A stretch of 64,000 nucleotides of DNA from Podaxis mareebaensis (taxonomy: Eukaryota > Basidiomycota > Agaricomycetes > Agaricales > Agaricaceae), in NCBI GenBank assembly GCA_018524725.1, contig JAEUWP010000226.1, positions 1 to 64,000 of the forward strand, read 5' to 3'. The translations under genes and the position numbers were made by a program. The notes beneath the pieces are model-generated. The model was not told where the DNA came from and searched no databases. It saw only the letters and a list, made by a program, of their open reading frames with translations. Of the stretch, positions 12,748 through 24,506 are shown one piece after another (position 1 is the first letter of the stretch; each line of letters starts with the position of its first letter).

Positions 12748-14779
12748 ATGAGCAATAGGCACTCAAGCACCCCTTCCTCTGGTTCTAGTGAGAGTTCTCG
12801 TCTTCCGCGAGGCTCCGCATGTCTGAACTGCAAGTGAGTCTCGTTCCCACTCTGATTGTTCTTCCTGCCGACTGTTGTTCCAGGAGTCGAAGAGTGGTAT
12901 GTTTGAAGCGAGCTGGAGTAACACAGAGTTAAAGTTCTCATGGCGCACACAGAGATGCGATGGACAAAAACCTATCTGCGGTCCCTGCGCTCGTTTTCGC
13001 GGTCAAGAGATCGATGATTGCGAATTTTACGAGGGTCAACCTCCAATGACTCAGCGTTTGAGGGAACGAGTGGCAGACTTAGAGGACCGACTTTCCCAGC
13101 TACAAGGCCTGGAGGACCCGGGACAACTGCGTCTGCGTCCCCCGTATTCGCCAGGACAGACACGAAATACTTCTGGTGAGTGTCCAAACTATCAGTGCCC
13201 TAATCACTACCCAAAGCGAAACACCTAGCAGGTGGACCTGCGCCACTTGTCGGGACATTTGTCAATGAAGACTTCAAGGTCAGTATCTGGTTCATCCATT
13301 TCCTTTACAGCAACTCATAGCCGCTTAGACACTCCCAGCGGACAAGATTCACGCCTTGTGGGTTGAATTTGAGCTCTATGTCTGGGAATATTTGACCCCA
13401 AGGTTTCAGGTTGAGGCATTTCGGCACCTTTGCTTCAGACGTTGGCTTCTTCCTGGATCCAGAACGCTTCATGCGTTCGGCTATGGAGGCCCACAGCGCT
13501 GGACACCATTCGCGACCGTGCCCTTCTCTCCTTTATGCCGCCTGTCTGTGGGGCTCAAAGTTATTCCCAAACAACGTACGGAGGACATTCGAAGAGACCA
13601 TGTTGTCTTCCGCTTTACGATTCGTAACGGAGGATCTCTCTGGATCTCACCCACGTAGATTCCTCCACGTGATGCAGGCGGAAGTTCTCCTCTCAACGTT
13701 CTTCTTGAACAACAGTCAAATGGTTGAAGGCCTCTACCACGCCAATGCCGCTGCATCCTTGGCCGTCAGCACAAAATCCAACCTTATACGGTCTGCAAGC
13801 GTCATGCAAAAACCATCCGGCGACGCTGTGGATGAAGGAGAGTGGATCGACGGGTTCTGGACTACCGTCACACTGAGCAACTACTGGGTTCTCGTCAACG
13901 AAAATCAAACGTTTACGTTCTATGACGCACCGCAAATGGCGATTGACACACCGTGGCCTCTCAATAACTATCGTCAAGAGAAGGTGAATAAACCTCTTCT
14001 TCCACTCGAAGTACTTTCTCATTGAATTCGACAGTTGATCCCTGCAAGTTACAAGACTCTAGAGAAGTTCCTTGACGGTTCTCAGGATGATGGATACTCT
14101 TTTCTGGCTTTACACGCAAAAGTTTCCATTTTACTGAAGAAGGCCATTGAGAATAGCCAAAGATCAGATTCAGGTTGACCGCTGTCTCATTATCATTGTC
14201 GGGTTGTTGACACAATATATCTAGGAGCTGTCCATCAATATAACATCATGAACCGCGCACTGGAGCAGGTGACTTTGACACTCCCCCGACTAGATCAGCA
14301 AATGGCGCCACAGCAGCGTCAAAGACTCGCGGCTACGTACGTGTTAGCCCAAGCAGCTGTCATCAAGCTCCATCGTCCTAGGGCCGGAACGTCCACTACA
14401 TCACGGCAGAGATGTGTTCACGCCGCCCGAGTAATTGCGGATATCTCTTCGCGTTGTCCTGCAGCGAATCCATCCCAGTTGGTCAATCCCATCATTGGGG
14501 TGCGTCATTGATACATTTCGTGAACTGCGTGCCAATTATAAAATTGTTTCTCTGCAGCTCGTTTGGTACATTGCCCATGACATTTTAAGAACGGAGATGC
14601 GGCACTTAGAAGAACAAGGAATTACAGAGGACAAGAAGCTCACCGATGCGATCAATCAAATTCTGATGTGCATGGAAAACAATGGTGTGAATAGTCCATT
14701 GATCGGTGAGTGGCTTACCGCTCGTCCTTCAGACATTTGTGGCTCATCAGCCGATCAGCGTCACTGGTGCGTAGCATGA
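12748..14779 (+). CDS. Zn2Cys6 transcription factor
   Basis: The spliced N-terminus is a zinc cluster: exon 12748-12833, a 13-nt exon 12884-12896, then an exon starting 12953, giving ACLNCKSRRVRCDGQKPICG followed by PCARF and DDC, the six cysteines expected. A leucine-zipper-like linker (LRERVADLEDRLSQLQGL) follows. Later exons give a fungal-specific regulatory domain (HFGTFASDVGFFLDPERFM, ACLWGSKLF, EVLLSTFFLNNSQMVEGLYH) and an Ala/Gln-rich helical region. The model ends with MCMENNGVNSPLIGEW and a stop at 14779. It binds DNA in the nucleus; no target is evident from the neighbours. Later introns were read by eye and may be a few bases off. Confidence 0.85.
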
Positions 14780-15292
14780 AAGGTGCGAGTACTAATAGAT
14801 ATCCCGCGTTTTGAGATACGAATTTCCAAGTAACTGTTGAAGCTCTTACCATCCCACAATTATTTATTACTCCGTTTGTATTTATTTTTCTACTTATGTG
14901 GTCGTTCACACAACACAGTTGGTGGTCTTCCCATACACCGATACCTCTACTTACATATTTATTACAAAACCACAGACATTTATAGAATACTCCATGGTTC
15001 TGGCGAAATATATAGGCTTATTAGAAGAGTGCTCAATTGAGTTGTGTCCTGAATGCAAAGTGGGCGTTGTCAGGCGGGCGGTTCGGGTCTGCATTCCAGA
15101 ATTGTGGGCTCCCGAGGGTAGTAAGGGCGCGCGGACGTTCTCTTGAATTGATTGGAAAAGTCCGTAGACCCCAGTACCTCGAGACCAAGTCACGTCAACT
15201 AGGTTGGAGAGATATGGTAAGAAGTGAACCTACCCTCAGGCTCCGTGCTCTCGGAGAAGGCGTCAGGTTGTCCATTTCCTGAAAATATCCCA
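14780..15292. other. Intergenic between convergent genes
   Basis: 3' flanks of the zinc-cluster gene and of the minus-strand DUF6534 gene. AT-rich near 14860-14990. No gene seen. Confidence 0.45.
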
Positions 15293-17154
15293 TTAGGTGG
15301 ATGGCACTTTCGTATTGCAGAAATATATTGTGCTCACGCATAAATCTGATGATCTCGAGAAAGAATGAGAGTACATCGGCAAATCCGTCTGTTCCAGTCG
15401 ACGCCGGTTTGATGAATGACTATGGTTTTCTGACTTCCATCTTATCTCCTGCAGTTCTTGGCGAACATTGAGTGATGCAAGTAGCGAATTCGCATAAACT
15501 AAGCGCGTGTAAGAAGCGGATTATAACAAATTATAACAGAATACAACCGCTCAGACTTACGTTTGCCGATCACGAAATGCAACCCAAAGAATATCAGGTT
15601 CTTGGGCATAGTCAACCACTAGGTGTTGAAATTTTGGGTCACCGTACGACACACTCTGACATCTTGAATATTGCTTACGCATACGAGAGAAGACGTTGTA
15701 ATGAAACTAAAAGGGCCTCGTTACTATTTGCTTCAAGCAGGATTGGGGATCGCGTACCATGTCAGTGCACCGTTCTCGAGTGTATAGATCGTTATCAGGT
15801 CAACCAAGCGAATCATGCTACTCTCACCGCGTTAGCAGGACGCACCAAAAGGCAGGCGCACGTACAGGGTTGAGCCAGGTGCTATTCTTGTTCGAATAGC
15901 CCGAAGGTAGTAACAGAGCCATCCCGTGATGATTATATCGACGCCCGACGATAAAGATAAGCCTGTCGTGAAGACCCACTGGTATTCAAATATGCATATG
16001 TACGACGCCAGAAGAAGAGTAGATACTGACCCCAGGATACTTCTGAATAAAGGCGGAAAACTGATGAAGTCGGACCCTGACCTGGGGGATTAGATGTCGA
16101 AATATCACAAACTAAGAAAAGGCTAACATCTCAAAAGTAGAAACTGTTCCTGCTTTGTCAACTTAGAATCTAGAGAATCAGATATATCCACACCTGATGC
16201 TGCAACTGCAAGGTACCCGGACTTTCATGTGAGAACTCAAGGCTTGGTTGACGGTACTTACAGAGCCTTCCCAGTGCTAATACCACCTTACGAGCGTGAT
16301 AAGTGTCCAGATCAAAAGGATTTTAACTGAAGAAATATAGCTCACTATAGGACCAGTAATAAACCAGTTCCGTTCGCTTGCTATCGCCTATAAGCAGGAC
16401 GTATCGTAGATATCTCGGGACCTCTGACCTTTGAGTATTTTCTGGGCGAAGAAACTGGAGGAAATCGGCTAATTGTTTGTAATAACGGGCAAAGGCCTAC
16501 CAATGTACAAGGAATGTCTGTATAGCCTTTTAGGGTCCCGTCAGCCGAACTCATCCCGAGTTGCAGGCGGAGGATGCTCACAGTGACAACGACCGTAAAC
16601 TTAGAAGAGAAAGCGTCAGCCGTATGGAACTCCCGTGCTTTAAATTCGGACATACTGCGATGGACCTGACGCGCGTACAACCTATGGTCTAACTCTGAGG
16701 GCTCGAATGGCTTCGTTGATGCTCACCAGGGAATGTAATCAATTTTTTCCTTCTGTCCGAAGAATGTGACGAAATAGATGAGAAGAGAGGCACAAATGAA
16801 TGTTGAATGTAAGGCATCGAGAAACCTGGACGGGAGATCAGTCGATGGTGTCGACCAGAAGTGGGATATGCAGCCCAATACGTACCAGACTGTGGAGACC
16901 TTGTAACCCATGATAGAATATAAGAGCCTCGCTAATGTCCACATAATAACGACCCACCAGAGTCTTCATCCGCATTCCATCACGAGGATACATCTTGAAG
17001 TAGACGATACACTGTAGTGAGATGGCCCCGCTCAATCTGCAACGGGCTTCCTCTGAGCGCTTTGGAGTCAGCGGTCCGGTAGTGCTTACCCGAAAGCGAG
17101 GAATGCCCCGACAAGAATCGCGCCATAGGTCGTCCCAGCATTAACGACCTGCAT
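15293..17154 (-). CDS. DUF6534-type multi-pass membrane protein
   Basis: Starts MQVVNAGTTYGAILVG (exon 17154-17090). It continues with 17036-16958 (SGAISLQCIVYFKMYPRDG), a 14-nt exon 16899-16886, and 16825-16727 (FLDALHSTFICASLLIYFV). The order YFxxYPxD, then LDxxHxxFI, matches DUF6534 proteins of basidiomycetes. Further family blocks read downstream: YARQVHRSMSEFKA, SILRLQLGMSSADG, TGLSLSSGVDIIITGWLCYY, MIRLVDLITIYTLENGA, and the C-terminal YANSLLASLNVRQEL. The stop is at 15293-15295. The expected helix between IDYIPW and LYARQ is not found, so the gene may have lost one segment. Function is unknown. Exon limits after 16727 are approximate. Confidence 0.65.
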
Positions 17155-17664
17155 CCCCGTGCGAAAATAAATGGCGTAGTGAAGAGGTTTGAAGTTAAAG
17201 CTCCGTTATATGGCCGCTCAGAGCTAACGCTAACGTGTCAAGATAATTCCACCCGAAATAAAGGATGGACCACCTGGTCCTAGCGATGTAGGGATTGATT
17301 GACAGCACTGGTTCTCACAGGAGGTATTTTAGACTGACCTGACAACGCATCCCCGACATACACAGCAGGGCGTTAGTTAGAACGGTGCATGATACATTAT
17401 AAAGCTGTCTCCTTAGTTGAGGAGGGAGGGACTACAAAGGACTCATTGACTCTTCTCTTGGCAGGATGGGACACGCAGAATTCACCAAACCGACCATTGG
17501 CTGGCTCTATCCCCGAGTAAACGAAGCGCTGAAATAATCATGATTTTGGCGGTGAACTCAATGATGATAATCAAGCGCTGTAGTAAAATAGGATTACTGT
17601 GCAGTGTACAATGTGGTTTCTCTGATGTGAGATATGTCGTTATAATTGGATGAGTGCAAAAAGT
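17155..17664. other. Intergenic, no gene seen
   Basis: Upstream flank of the DUF6534 gene and downstream flank of the tRNA-Leu gene. No recognisable open frame. Confidence 0.45.
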
Positions 17665-17771
17665 TGACAAGAGTGGGACTCGAACCCACGCCTCCATACG
17701 GAGATGAGAAACCCGCGACCGCAGGCAAGCTACGCTTGAGTCACACGCCTTAACCGCTCGGCCATCTTGCC
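17665..17771 (-). tRNA. tRNA-Leu (CAA) with intron
   Basis: A type II tRNA reads on the minus strand. The acceptor GGCAAGA pairs with TCTTGTC (one G-T pair), the D arm is GGCCGAGCGGTTAAGGC, and the anticodon loop begins CTCAAG (anticodon CAA). An intron of about 26 nt follows position 37 and contains CTTG, able to pair with CAAG as in other Leu(CAA) introns. The variable arm is CTCCGTATGGAG and the T arm contains GGGTTCGAGTCCC. The lowest anticodon-stem pairs are weak, which leaves the exact intron end uncertain. Confidence 0.85.
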
Positions 17772-18355
17772 CTGTAGACATATTCAGTATAAAAATAATG
17801 GGAGGTGTATCTCCGCCCGGCTTTTCACATATCCAATAGCTCAGCATCACCATCCTGGTATCTTCATTGAAGGAGCACCTGAGACCAGTCAGAATCACGA
17901 GCCAGTATAGAGGGTTGCCAGAGGTTTTTTATAGGATTTGAAGTCGTTACATGACTCGGGATGCCACATATATCTTATCGCAGAAATAGAATCTGTGCAT
18001 TAATCGAGGCAGATAACCAATTCAGAAGCCCGATTCAAAAACAACAAGGGATCCAGGTTGTTCAAGACAATATCAATTTGAAATCTGCATCCGTTATTGT
18101 TTTCGATCGTGTCTCTGAGTTGGTCATCCCTACCGATTAATGTACCGATTCCATTTCTGTGATATAATACATATGGCATCTCGAGTTATGTAATGACTTG
18201 AAATCCTATATAAAACCTTGGCACCCTCTACAGCGGCTACCGATTCTGATTGGTCTCAGATGGAAGGGCCTCACACGAGAGTGATACATCAAAATCTCGT
18301 ATACATTCAGTCCCACGACTCGAGGGACCTCCATCTTGAAAACAACGATTTCTAC
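17772..18355. other. Intergenic, no gene seen
   Basis: AT-rich stretch between the tRNA and the secreted-protein gene. A further C-terminal exon of the latter could lie near 18220-18330 but is not convincing. Confidence 0.4.
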
Positions 18356-18854
18356 TTAGGTACAAGTAAACGAAACTCTGTCCAGCCTCTTGAGTTCCTC
18401 CTGACAACCTCCCACATTGATAATGACCCCATTTCGTTTAATTAACCAATCACAGGAAATTCCTCCAATCTCAGTAATAAGGAAATCCTCAAATTGGTCA
18501 AACCATTGTCTAGAGGAAGGTGTGCTTTAGATGACTTCTACGCGTTGCGTGGCAACTTCACACTCACCCATCAAATGTGAACTTTGCTCTGTGGGCTGCA
18601 TCGGCAAGGGCGCTTGTGGGCGTCGCACCAGGCTCCCGATGTGCACCGTTATTTGTTCCGTCGCACTTGTGGGTACCTCCGGTGGGAGTGGTCACATCGC
18701 GGCCTTGCGTCAAAACAACGCCTTCGAAGATGTCCTTCCCAAATGCGTTCACGTGAAGTCTGACAGGAATCCGGACATTCCCTGCTGCTTGCGGAGCGGC
18801 CGCGCAGATAGTAACAAGAATAGGAAAAAGCAAGAATGTAGAAGGGAGCTTCAT
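18356..18854 (-). CDS. Small secreted protein, DUF4430-like
   Basis: Exon 1 (18854-18568) encodes a signal peptide (MKLPSTFLLFPILVTICAAA) and a segment with VTTPTGGTHKCDGTNN and PGATPTSALADAA. Exon 2 (18509-18356) continues in phase as FDGQWFDQFEDFLITEIGG, then NVGGCQEELKRLDRVSF, and ends at 146 aa. This order (GGTHxCDGTN, FDxxFxDFFIT, GGCQ) is that of fungal secreted DUF4430 (transcobalamin C-terminal-like) proteins. The usual WAFDAFN and the following C-terminal domain are absent, so this is a truncated or decaying copy, or a further exon was missed. The family name is from memory. Confidence 0.6.
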
Positions 18855-19432
18855 GCTTGAACGCGTAGGATGAGCTATGCCTGGCTTTTATCCGAGATGG
18901 GATGGGGAATGGCGCTGCACGAGTAGGCCTCACGTCAGGAGTGCCTGAGCTTCGTTCTCTCGATCTGACAGGAGGTGGGACGACGGCTGTTCCTGTCTGC
19001 TTCCCCACGTCATGTTTTGGATTAAGGCACCTAGATGCGGAGAGTTAGAGCACCCCCATGCGCACAGCGGTGATTGAATTTTAAGCTGGCTTGGCAATTA
19101 ATTACAGGCTGAGTCTGAACAATCAAAAGCCCAGACAGTTATTAAGTGGTCTTGCCGCCTGTTCGTGCATCAGTCCCTCAAGGAGCTCGCCAAAAGTACA
19201 TCGAACTGATCAAACAATCAGCCCATGGACGGGGGGAACCGCCTTGTATTTATAACTGGACGAGGCGACCTTAAAAGGAGACTTTGACAGTGGCTTGCGG
19301 AACTTGTTCGCTGCGGCATCAAGTGAGAAACAGAAGCATCAAATTCAAGAATAAACTTCAGGATGCTAAACGATAATTAACAAAAAACGACATCATTAAA
19401 TGAGTATCCTAACTGTCATGGAAAATCAAAAT
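18855..19432. other. Intergenic, no gene seen
   Basis: 5' flank of the DUF4430-like gene and 3' flank of the first IDO gene. No recognisable coding frame. Confidence 0.45.
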
Positions 19433-21061
19433 CTACTTCGTGATAACAGCCTCAGTAGTGCGCGTCCTCGTATCTTTAAGGAATCTGACTAGGTCTGTTC
19501 CGCCAGTCCCTTTCAACGGGGCATCAGTTGATGTAGCCAAAATGGGGGCCCTGGCGTCCGCAGAGCCGTCTTTCTTCTCGGTCGCGGCCCTAGCAGCCCT
19601 CCTCGCCGGCCCAATCACGTACAGTGTCGTAATGATCATATGAGCATCCCTGAAATGCTTCAAGGCAGTCACAGCCTCATTATACGCGTCTATCATCTCT
19701 TCATCCTTGCTCCCTAGCACAAACGCTCGTAACGGCCGCGGATTCGCAGCAAGATGGTTCAAGAATAGTCGGTGGTTTCGTGGCATGTAGATCTGCATCC
19801 TTGACATGAAGGAAGGTCGGTTGGGAGTCGCGGAAGCCTGGTGGTCGACACCTAGAAAGATGTCAAGAACATGGACCAAAGAACTCTGACCAGCACTGGG
19901 ACCGGAGAGTTCTGTCGGTTGTCGTAGCGTTGGATCTTCTTCAACACCTTCAAATACCCATTTCCGCTTCTGGGTGTCGGAGTCCTCTCCTCTAAACCAG
20001 GGACGCACGTCGTTATAGTATACGTCAGGACGGCAGAGTTTCTGGACATCCAACAGAAGGGTACGTAGATCTTTGATAACAGCAGCCATGCGCTTGAGGA
20101 AAGCGGATATCCGACGAACAGCAATAGTATCGCCAACAAACATCTCGTCCATTGTCATTCGCATAAGTTCCAATGCTTCCACACCCCTCAATTCAATGCG
20201 TGCCGAGCAAAGATAGAACTCTTCCTCGTCAACAGTATTTGTGAACATTGTGTGGGTCCGCACGTTCTCAGGTGTCGGGTGTCCATCGTCTTTTTCTTTC
20301 GGAGCATGACGCGTGGGATCAATATGCCAATTGTACAGCACTGTGTCGGAAAAAGTAAGCAGGGGCGGTATGTCGAGGGTTTGGGCGACACGGAGCATTG
20401 GGAGTGCAATGGATCGCGGAATAACTCTTGGAGAATCATGTGGGGGTAGCGATTGAACGTAGAAATGTTGGAGGAAAGCCAGCACAAGGTGAGCACGCCT
20501 GAGGAGTACTGGTGTTCTCAGGTCCGCCGTGGAGAGTAGAGGCATCTAGAAACGGCCGCAATGCGTCAGCACAGGGTCTCCATCAAAAAGAAAAATAAGA
20601 ACAAAAATAGACAAGCGATGGCTAGGAACCGCCGGATCTCAGTACCAATGTCAAGCACACCGGGTCGACTGGGATGGAGGAACAAACGAAAAAGGGATAG
20701 TTGGAGCAAACTGAAACGGCGAACTCACCTCTCGTACGCGCATCCTCCATCGTTCCGATGTAGCCATCTCTTCTTCCGTGATACCAACCTTGTCACCAAC
20801 TTGAAGCTTCGCGGTGACGGCATCATCTAACATTGACTCCCAAAGCTCCCATTCAGCTGGGAGACGCGTCAAGGGAGGTTGAGGTGCCATGAAGCCGGTG
20901 CGGGAGTCGACATCAAAGACAGGCGCGTCGCCCTTTAAACCAGGGAACGGGGATGTGGTTGGGGCGGAATCGTCTGTGACTGGTGGGATAGAAGGTGCAG
21001 AGCGAGTCCCAGTGGATGCAAAGGAAGGGTCAGAGGGGCTTTTGGTGGTGTCGCGGGACAT
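19433..21061 (-). CDS. IDO: Indoleamine 2,3-dioxygenase, paralogue A
   Basis: Two exons, 21061-20729 (111 codons) and 20545-19433, split by a phase-0 intron of 183 nt, give 481 aa. The enzyme opens the indole ring of L-tryptophan to N-formylkynurenine using heme and O2 in the cytosol, the first step to kynurenine and NAD. Seen: RTGFMAPQPPLTRLPAEWE near the start, ARIELRGVEALELM, YNDVRPWFRG, GPSAGQSSLVHVLDIFLGV, YMPRNHRLFLNHL, and FRDAHMIITTLY with the proximal heme His near residue 413. LKGTGGTDLVRFLK near the C-terminus is the substrate-carboxylate loop. All key residues look present. It is the most downstream of three head-to-tail copies; its intron is three times longer than in the others. 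Confidence 0.93.
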
Positions 21062-22147
21062 AACAAGTGTAGGTGGCGAGTGGTGGATGGGCAATATTGC
21101 GGGAGAGACCTATGTTGGGCTGCGATCCTACGGCTTGAAGACGCCCCTCGATAAAGCCTACTTAAGAGAAGAAACAATTTCCGGAGGTGCCAATGTCAAA
21201 AGTCCGCGTGCGCGACCGATATTGTATGTAGTCTGATGTCCTTCGGGTCTTATCCGTGAATTTGAGTTATGTGGTAATGGATGCGTATGTTGCCCTGTTA
21301 GGTGACAACGGGGGTTGTTTCAAAATTGGAATGGGAACCAGTGGCGGCGGCGGCGGCTAATAGACGATAATTATGACCCATAAGTCAAATTCCCGTTACA
21401 ATTGAGTTACCAATCGAAAAGGCGTGGTTGAAAGAGGCCCTATGTCAATCAATTGAGAAGCCTCTCCTTGAATTCGGTGCGTAAGCGTTACGCGTGAAAA
21501 GTACCTGGGGGAAGGATATGACGCATCCCCTTCACACTGCGCAGCATAGCTCAATTCCTGGGATGGCAGTGGTCTTGGAGAGATTTGGCCTCGGACACGG
21601 GTTCCCCGAAGGATTTCGGACGTTGATTGACGGTTGATAATTAAGATCCACAGCCTGGGAGTGGGTCAAGTTATACGGGGCATATGTTGAGAATAGTTCA
21701 TGGAGGCATTTTCTTCCATCCACCTTGTCCGACTTATAGACATCACAAAGTTTAACTGACTCAGGAGGGACGCTCTGCTCAATTGGAGTGGGCTTCGGGC
21801 AGGGCCGCGAACAGGGATCACGTGGAGGCACGGATCAAACGCTTGGCCAGAGAATCGAGCACAGTGCACGGCCGCCATGAATGAGAACCTACGAGTAAGG
21901 ACTCATAATGCTGAGTACAGGTGTACCTCCTCTCGCCTTTTCGCCTCATTTCCACGTCCAAGTTATGACGTGTTTGCGGAAAGGATGTTCCCTGTCATAT
22001 ACTTCTGTGGGTCAATAACCGCATTTGTACTAATGTTAGATCCCTACACTAAGGTCCTTGTGAATCGGAAAACGAGGATTTCGACAGTGTCACGCTCCTA
22101 CGGACTGCAAAGAGAAATGAATAGCGACGAAAGGCGACTAATAATAA
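21062..22147. other. Spacer between IDO copies A and B
   Basis: About 1.1 kb, acting as promoter side of copy A and 3' side of copy B. No gene or obvious repeat seen. Confidence 0.5.
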
Positions 22148-23678
22148 TTAAGCTCGTTTGCTCGTATCCTGGATGTACGCGCGAGCCGTTTGGTCTCTAA
22201 CACCCTTCAAAAGCCGAACAAGATCAGTGCCCCCAGTCCCCTTCAGTGCCTCCTTCCCACCACTTCCATCATTCTCACCGAAAGCCTGTCCCATCAGAAT
22301 CGCGTCAGTTCCTTTTTCCTTCGACGATCTATTTCCGTAACCATGCGACGCAGATGAGAAATTGTCCCCGGTGGCGGCTCTCTTCCCAGCACGTCTCGCG
22401 GGTCCAATGACATACAAGGTCACGATGACCATATGTGCATCTCTAAACTCCTTCATAGCCTTGACAGCAGCATTATACGCTTCGACGACCGGAGACTCAA
22501 TACCTTTCTCCTCGGATATCTTCTGGACTAGCGTGCGAAGCGAGCGCGGGTTTCCTCGTATGTACTCCAGGAAGTCTCGGTGTTGACGGGGCATGTAAGA
22601 GCGCATGCGTTCCTGGAACGACTTCTTTCCGGGTGGTAATGAAGATGTCGAGTGGTCACCATCTGGTTCTATGCCGAGATAGGCGTCGAGAGCCTGCATG
22701 AGAGAGCTCTGGCCGGCAGTAGCACCAGAAACCTCGGACATCTCCGTCCAACTCTCAACCTCATCTTTACCCTCAAAAATCCATGAACGGCTCCAGGGAT
22801 CACCACCGGACCCTGCGAGCCAGGGCCGAATCTCGTTATAAAATACCTCAGGATCGACCCCCTTCTTCACATTCAACAAGATTTCGCGGAGCTCCTGAAT
22901 GACCACAGCCACGCGTTCGAGCTTCTCCGCGATTCGATTGACGTCGTTAACGTTACCGGTCGAAGCCTCATGCGCAATTAACCTCATCAACTCTAGAGCC
23001 TCACCACCACGAAGCTCAATGCGAGTGGAAGCAAGATGAAACTCGGCTTCGTCAGTCGTGCCTGAGAATGTAGTCTGGCATCGGAGGTTGTTGATCGTCG
23101 GCAGGGTATCGCCCTCGCGGGGCTCTCGATGAGCCCAGTTGTACAATGTGAGATCGGAATAGGTGAGGATTGGCGGATGCCGAAGCAAAGAAGAGACTCG
23201 GAACAATGGAACGGTGAGCGACCGGGGGATCAGGATGGGTTCTGATGGCGGAACGGTGTGCGCGTAGAAATGAAGGAGATAGGATAGGACGTGGTGGGAG
23301 CGTCGGAGAGCTGGTTCGGAGGACTTAAGATCGTCGATTGGGAGGAGGGGCATCTGATAATGGGGTTGGTCATAGCCTGTCATAGCAATGTCGGACAGAA
23401 AGAGCTACAAGACGCACCTTTTCAATGTTGTCCCTCCATTCCTTGGATTTGGATTCTTCTGTTTTTCTTTTGTTCACGTCAACCAAGTTTACGACCGCGT
23501 CAGCCAACTGTAATTTCGCAGAAATTGCAGCATATAAGTTGGTCTCCCATACTCCCCAAGCAGCGGGAAGCCTTGGAAGAGGCGGCAAAGGAGGTACGAA
23601 GCCAGTTCTTTTGTCTACACCAAACTCACCGTCAACACTCTTGCCCACCAAGCTCAACGAAAGGTCAGCAGAATCCAT
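22148..23678 (-). CDS. IDO: Indoleamine 2,3-dioxygenase, paralogue B
   Basis: Exons 23678-23418 (87 codons) and 23353-22148 (402 codons with stop) join in phase 0 across a 64-nt intron, giving 488 aa. The same landmarks as copy A are present: RTGFVPPLPPLPRLPAAWG, TRIELRGGEALELM, YNEIRPWLAG, GATAGQSSLMQALDAYLGI, YMPRQHRDFLEYI, FRDAHMVIVTLY with the heme His, and LKGTGGTDLVRLLK. A longer, Gly/Ser-rich loop between the heme-His helix and the GTGGTD loop is specific to this copy. The intron falls before the same MPLL/MPVL residues in all three genes, so they share one ancestral structure. Confidence 0.93.
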
Positions 23679-24506
23679 CTCTTTGGTGATTATCAGAAGC
23701 GTAGAAGGAAGGTTTTATAACTCTTGTGGTTATCCCCATTGATGTGCTTTCTTGCGCAGCATCATCTCATCTACCAATAATCCCAAGGAGTTCGCGCTTA
23801 GCAAGTAGAAGCATTAGAGCTCGAATGGTCATCGTCTTGCAAGAGAACGAGTCATGTGGAAGGCTACGCCGACTCGGCGCGATATTAAGATCATAACCAA
23901 GTCTGGCCGGGAAAACCTCGCCGTCAGTGCTGTTGGACTATGTCATAACTTCAGACACCATTTCGTCACCTTCTTTGCACATGACTCAAATTGTTATCTC
24001 CAGACGGGGACCACTTATTGCTTCACTGTCGACCCCCAAAGATGAGCAGGCGCATCCGTATATTTTCTTCTCCATTGGTTCGACTAGTGTTTAAATGTCC
24101 TACGGGCTGTAGAGCTAACCTCTCGCTCTCAACATAGTATTAGCGCTTCCTATAGCACTGCACTGTGTTTGTTGAGCCATGGGAATACCGCAAGGTAATG
24201 TTGTTTGAGCTTGTGAACTAATGATGTCATAATATCGTTAGTGACAAAGATAACTGACGCGTAGTGATGGTGATATCAGTCTTGTCCGTTAACGTTCAAG
24301 CACAATCACTGGAACATCTCCAAATCGAATGGCCGATAACGGACACCCCAACGAACAAATGAAAATAAGCCCATAAAGTATTCTAGTGAGTCGAGGTTAG
24401 ATCGGCATCAGAATGGTCTACAAAATTACATTTGAAAGTACACTCTCCGTGTGGTCTACGGACTTTAAGGGAATGATAAAATAAAGAAGGAAACCAAGCT
24501 CGGCAT
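23679..24506. other. Spacer between IDO copies B and C
   Basis: About 0.8 kb with no recognisable gene. Confidence 0.5.

Noticed and set aside
17482..17898. 138-aa minus-strand open frame
   Set aside because: It runs straight through the tRNA-Leu gene, whose fold explains the sequence.
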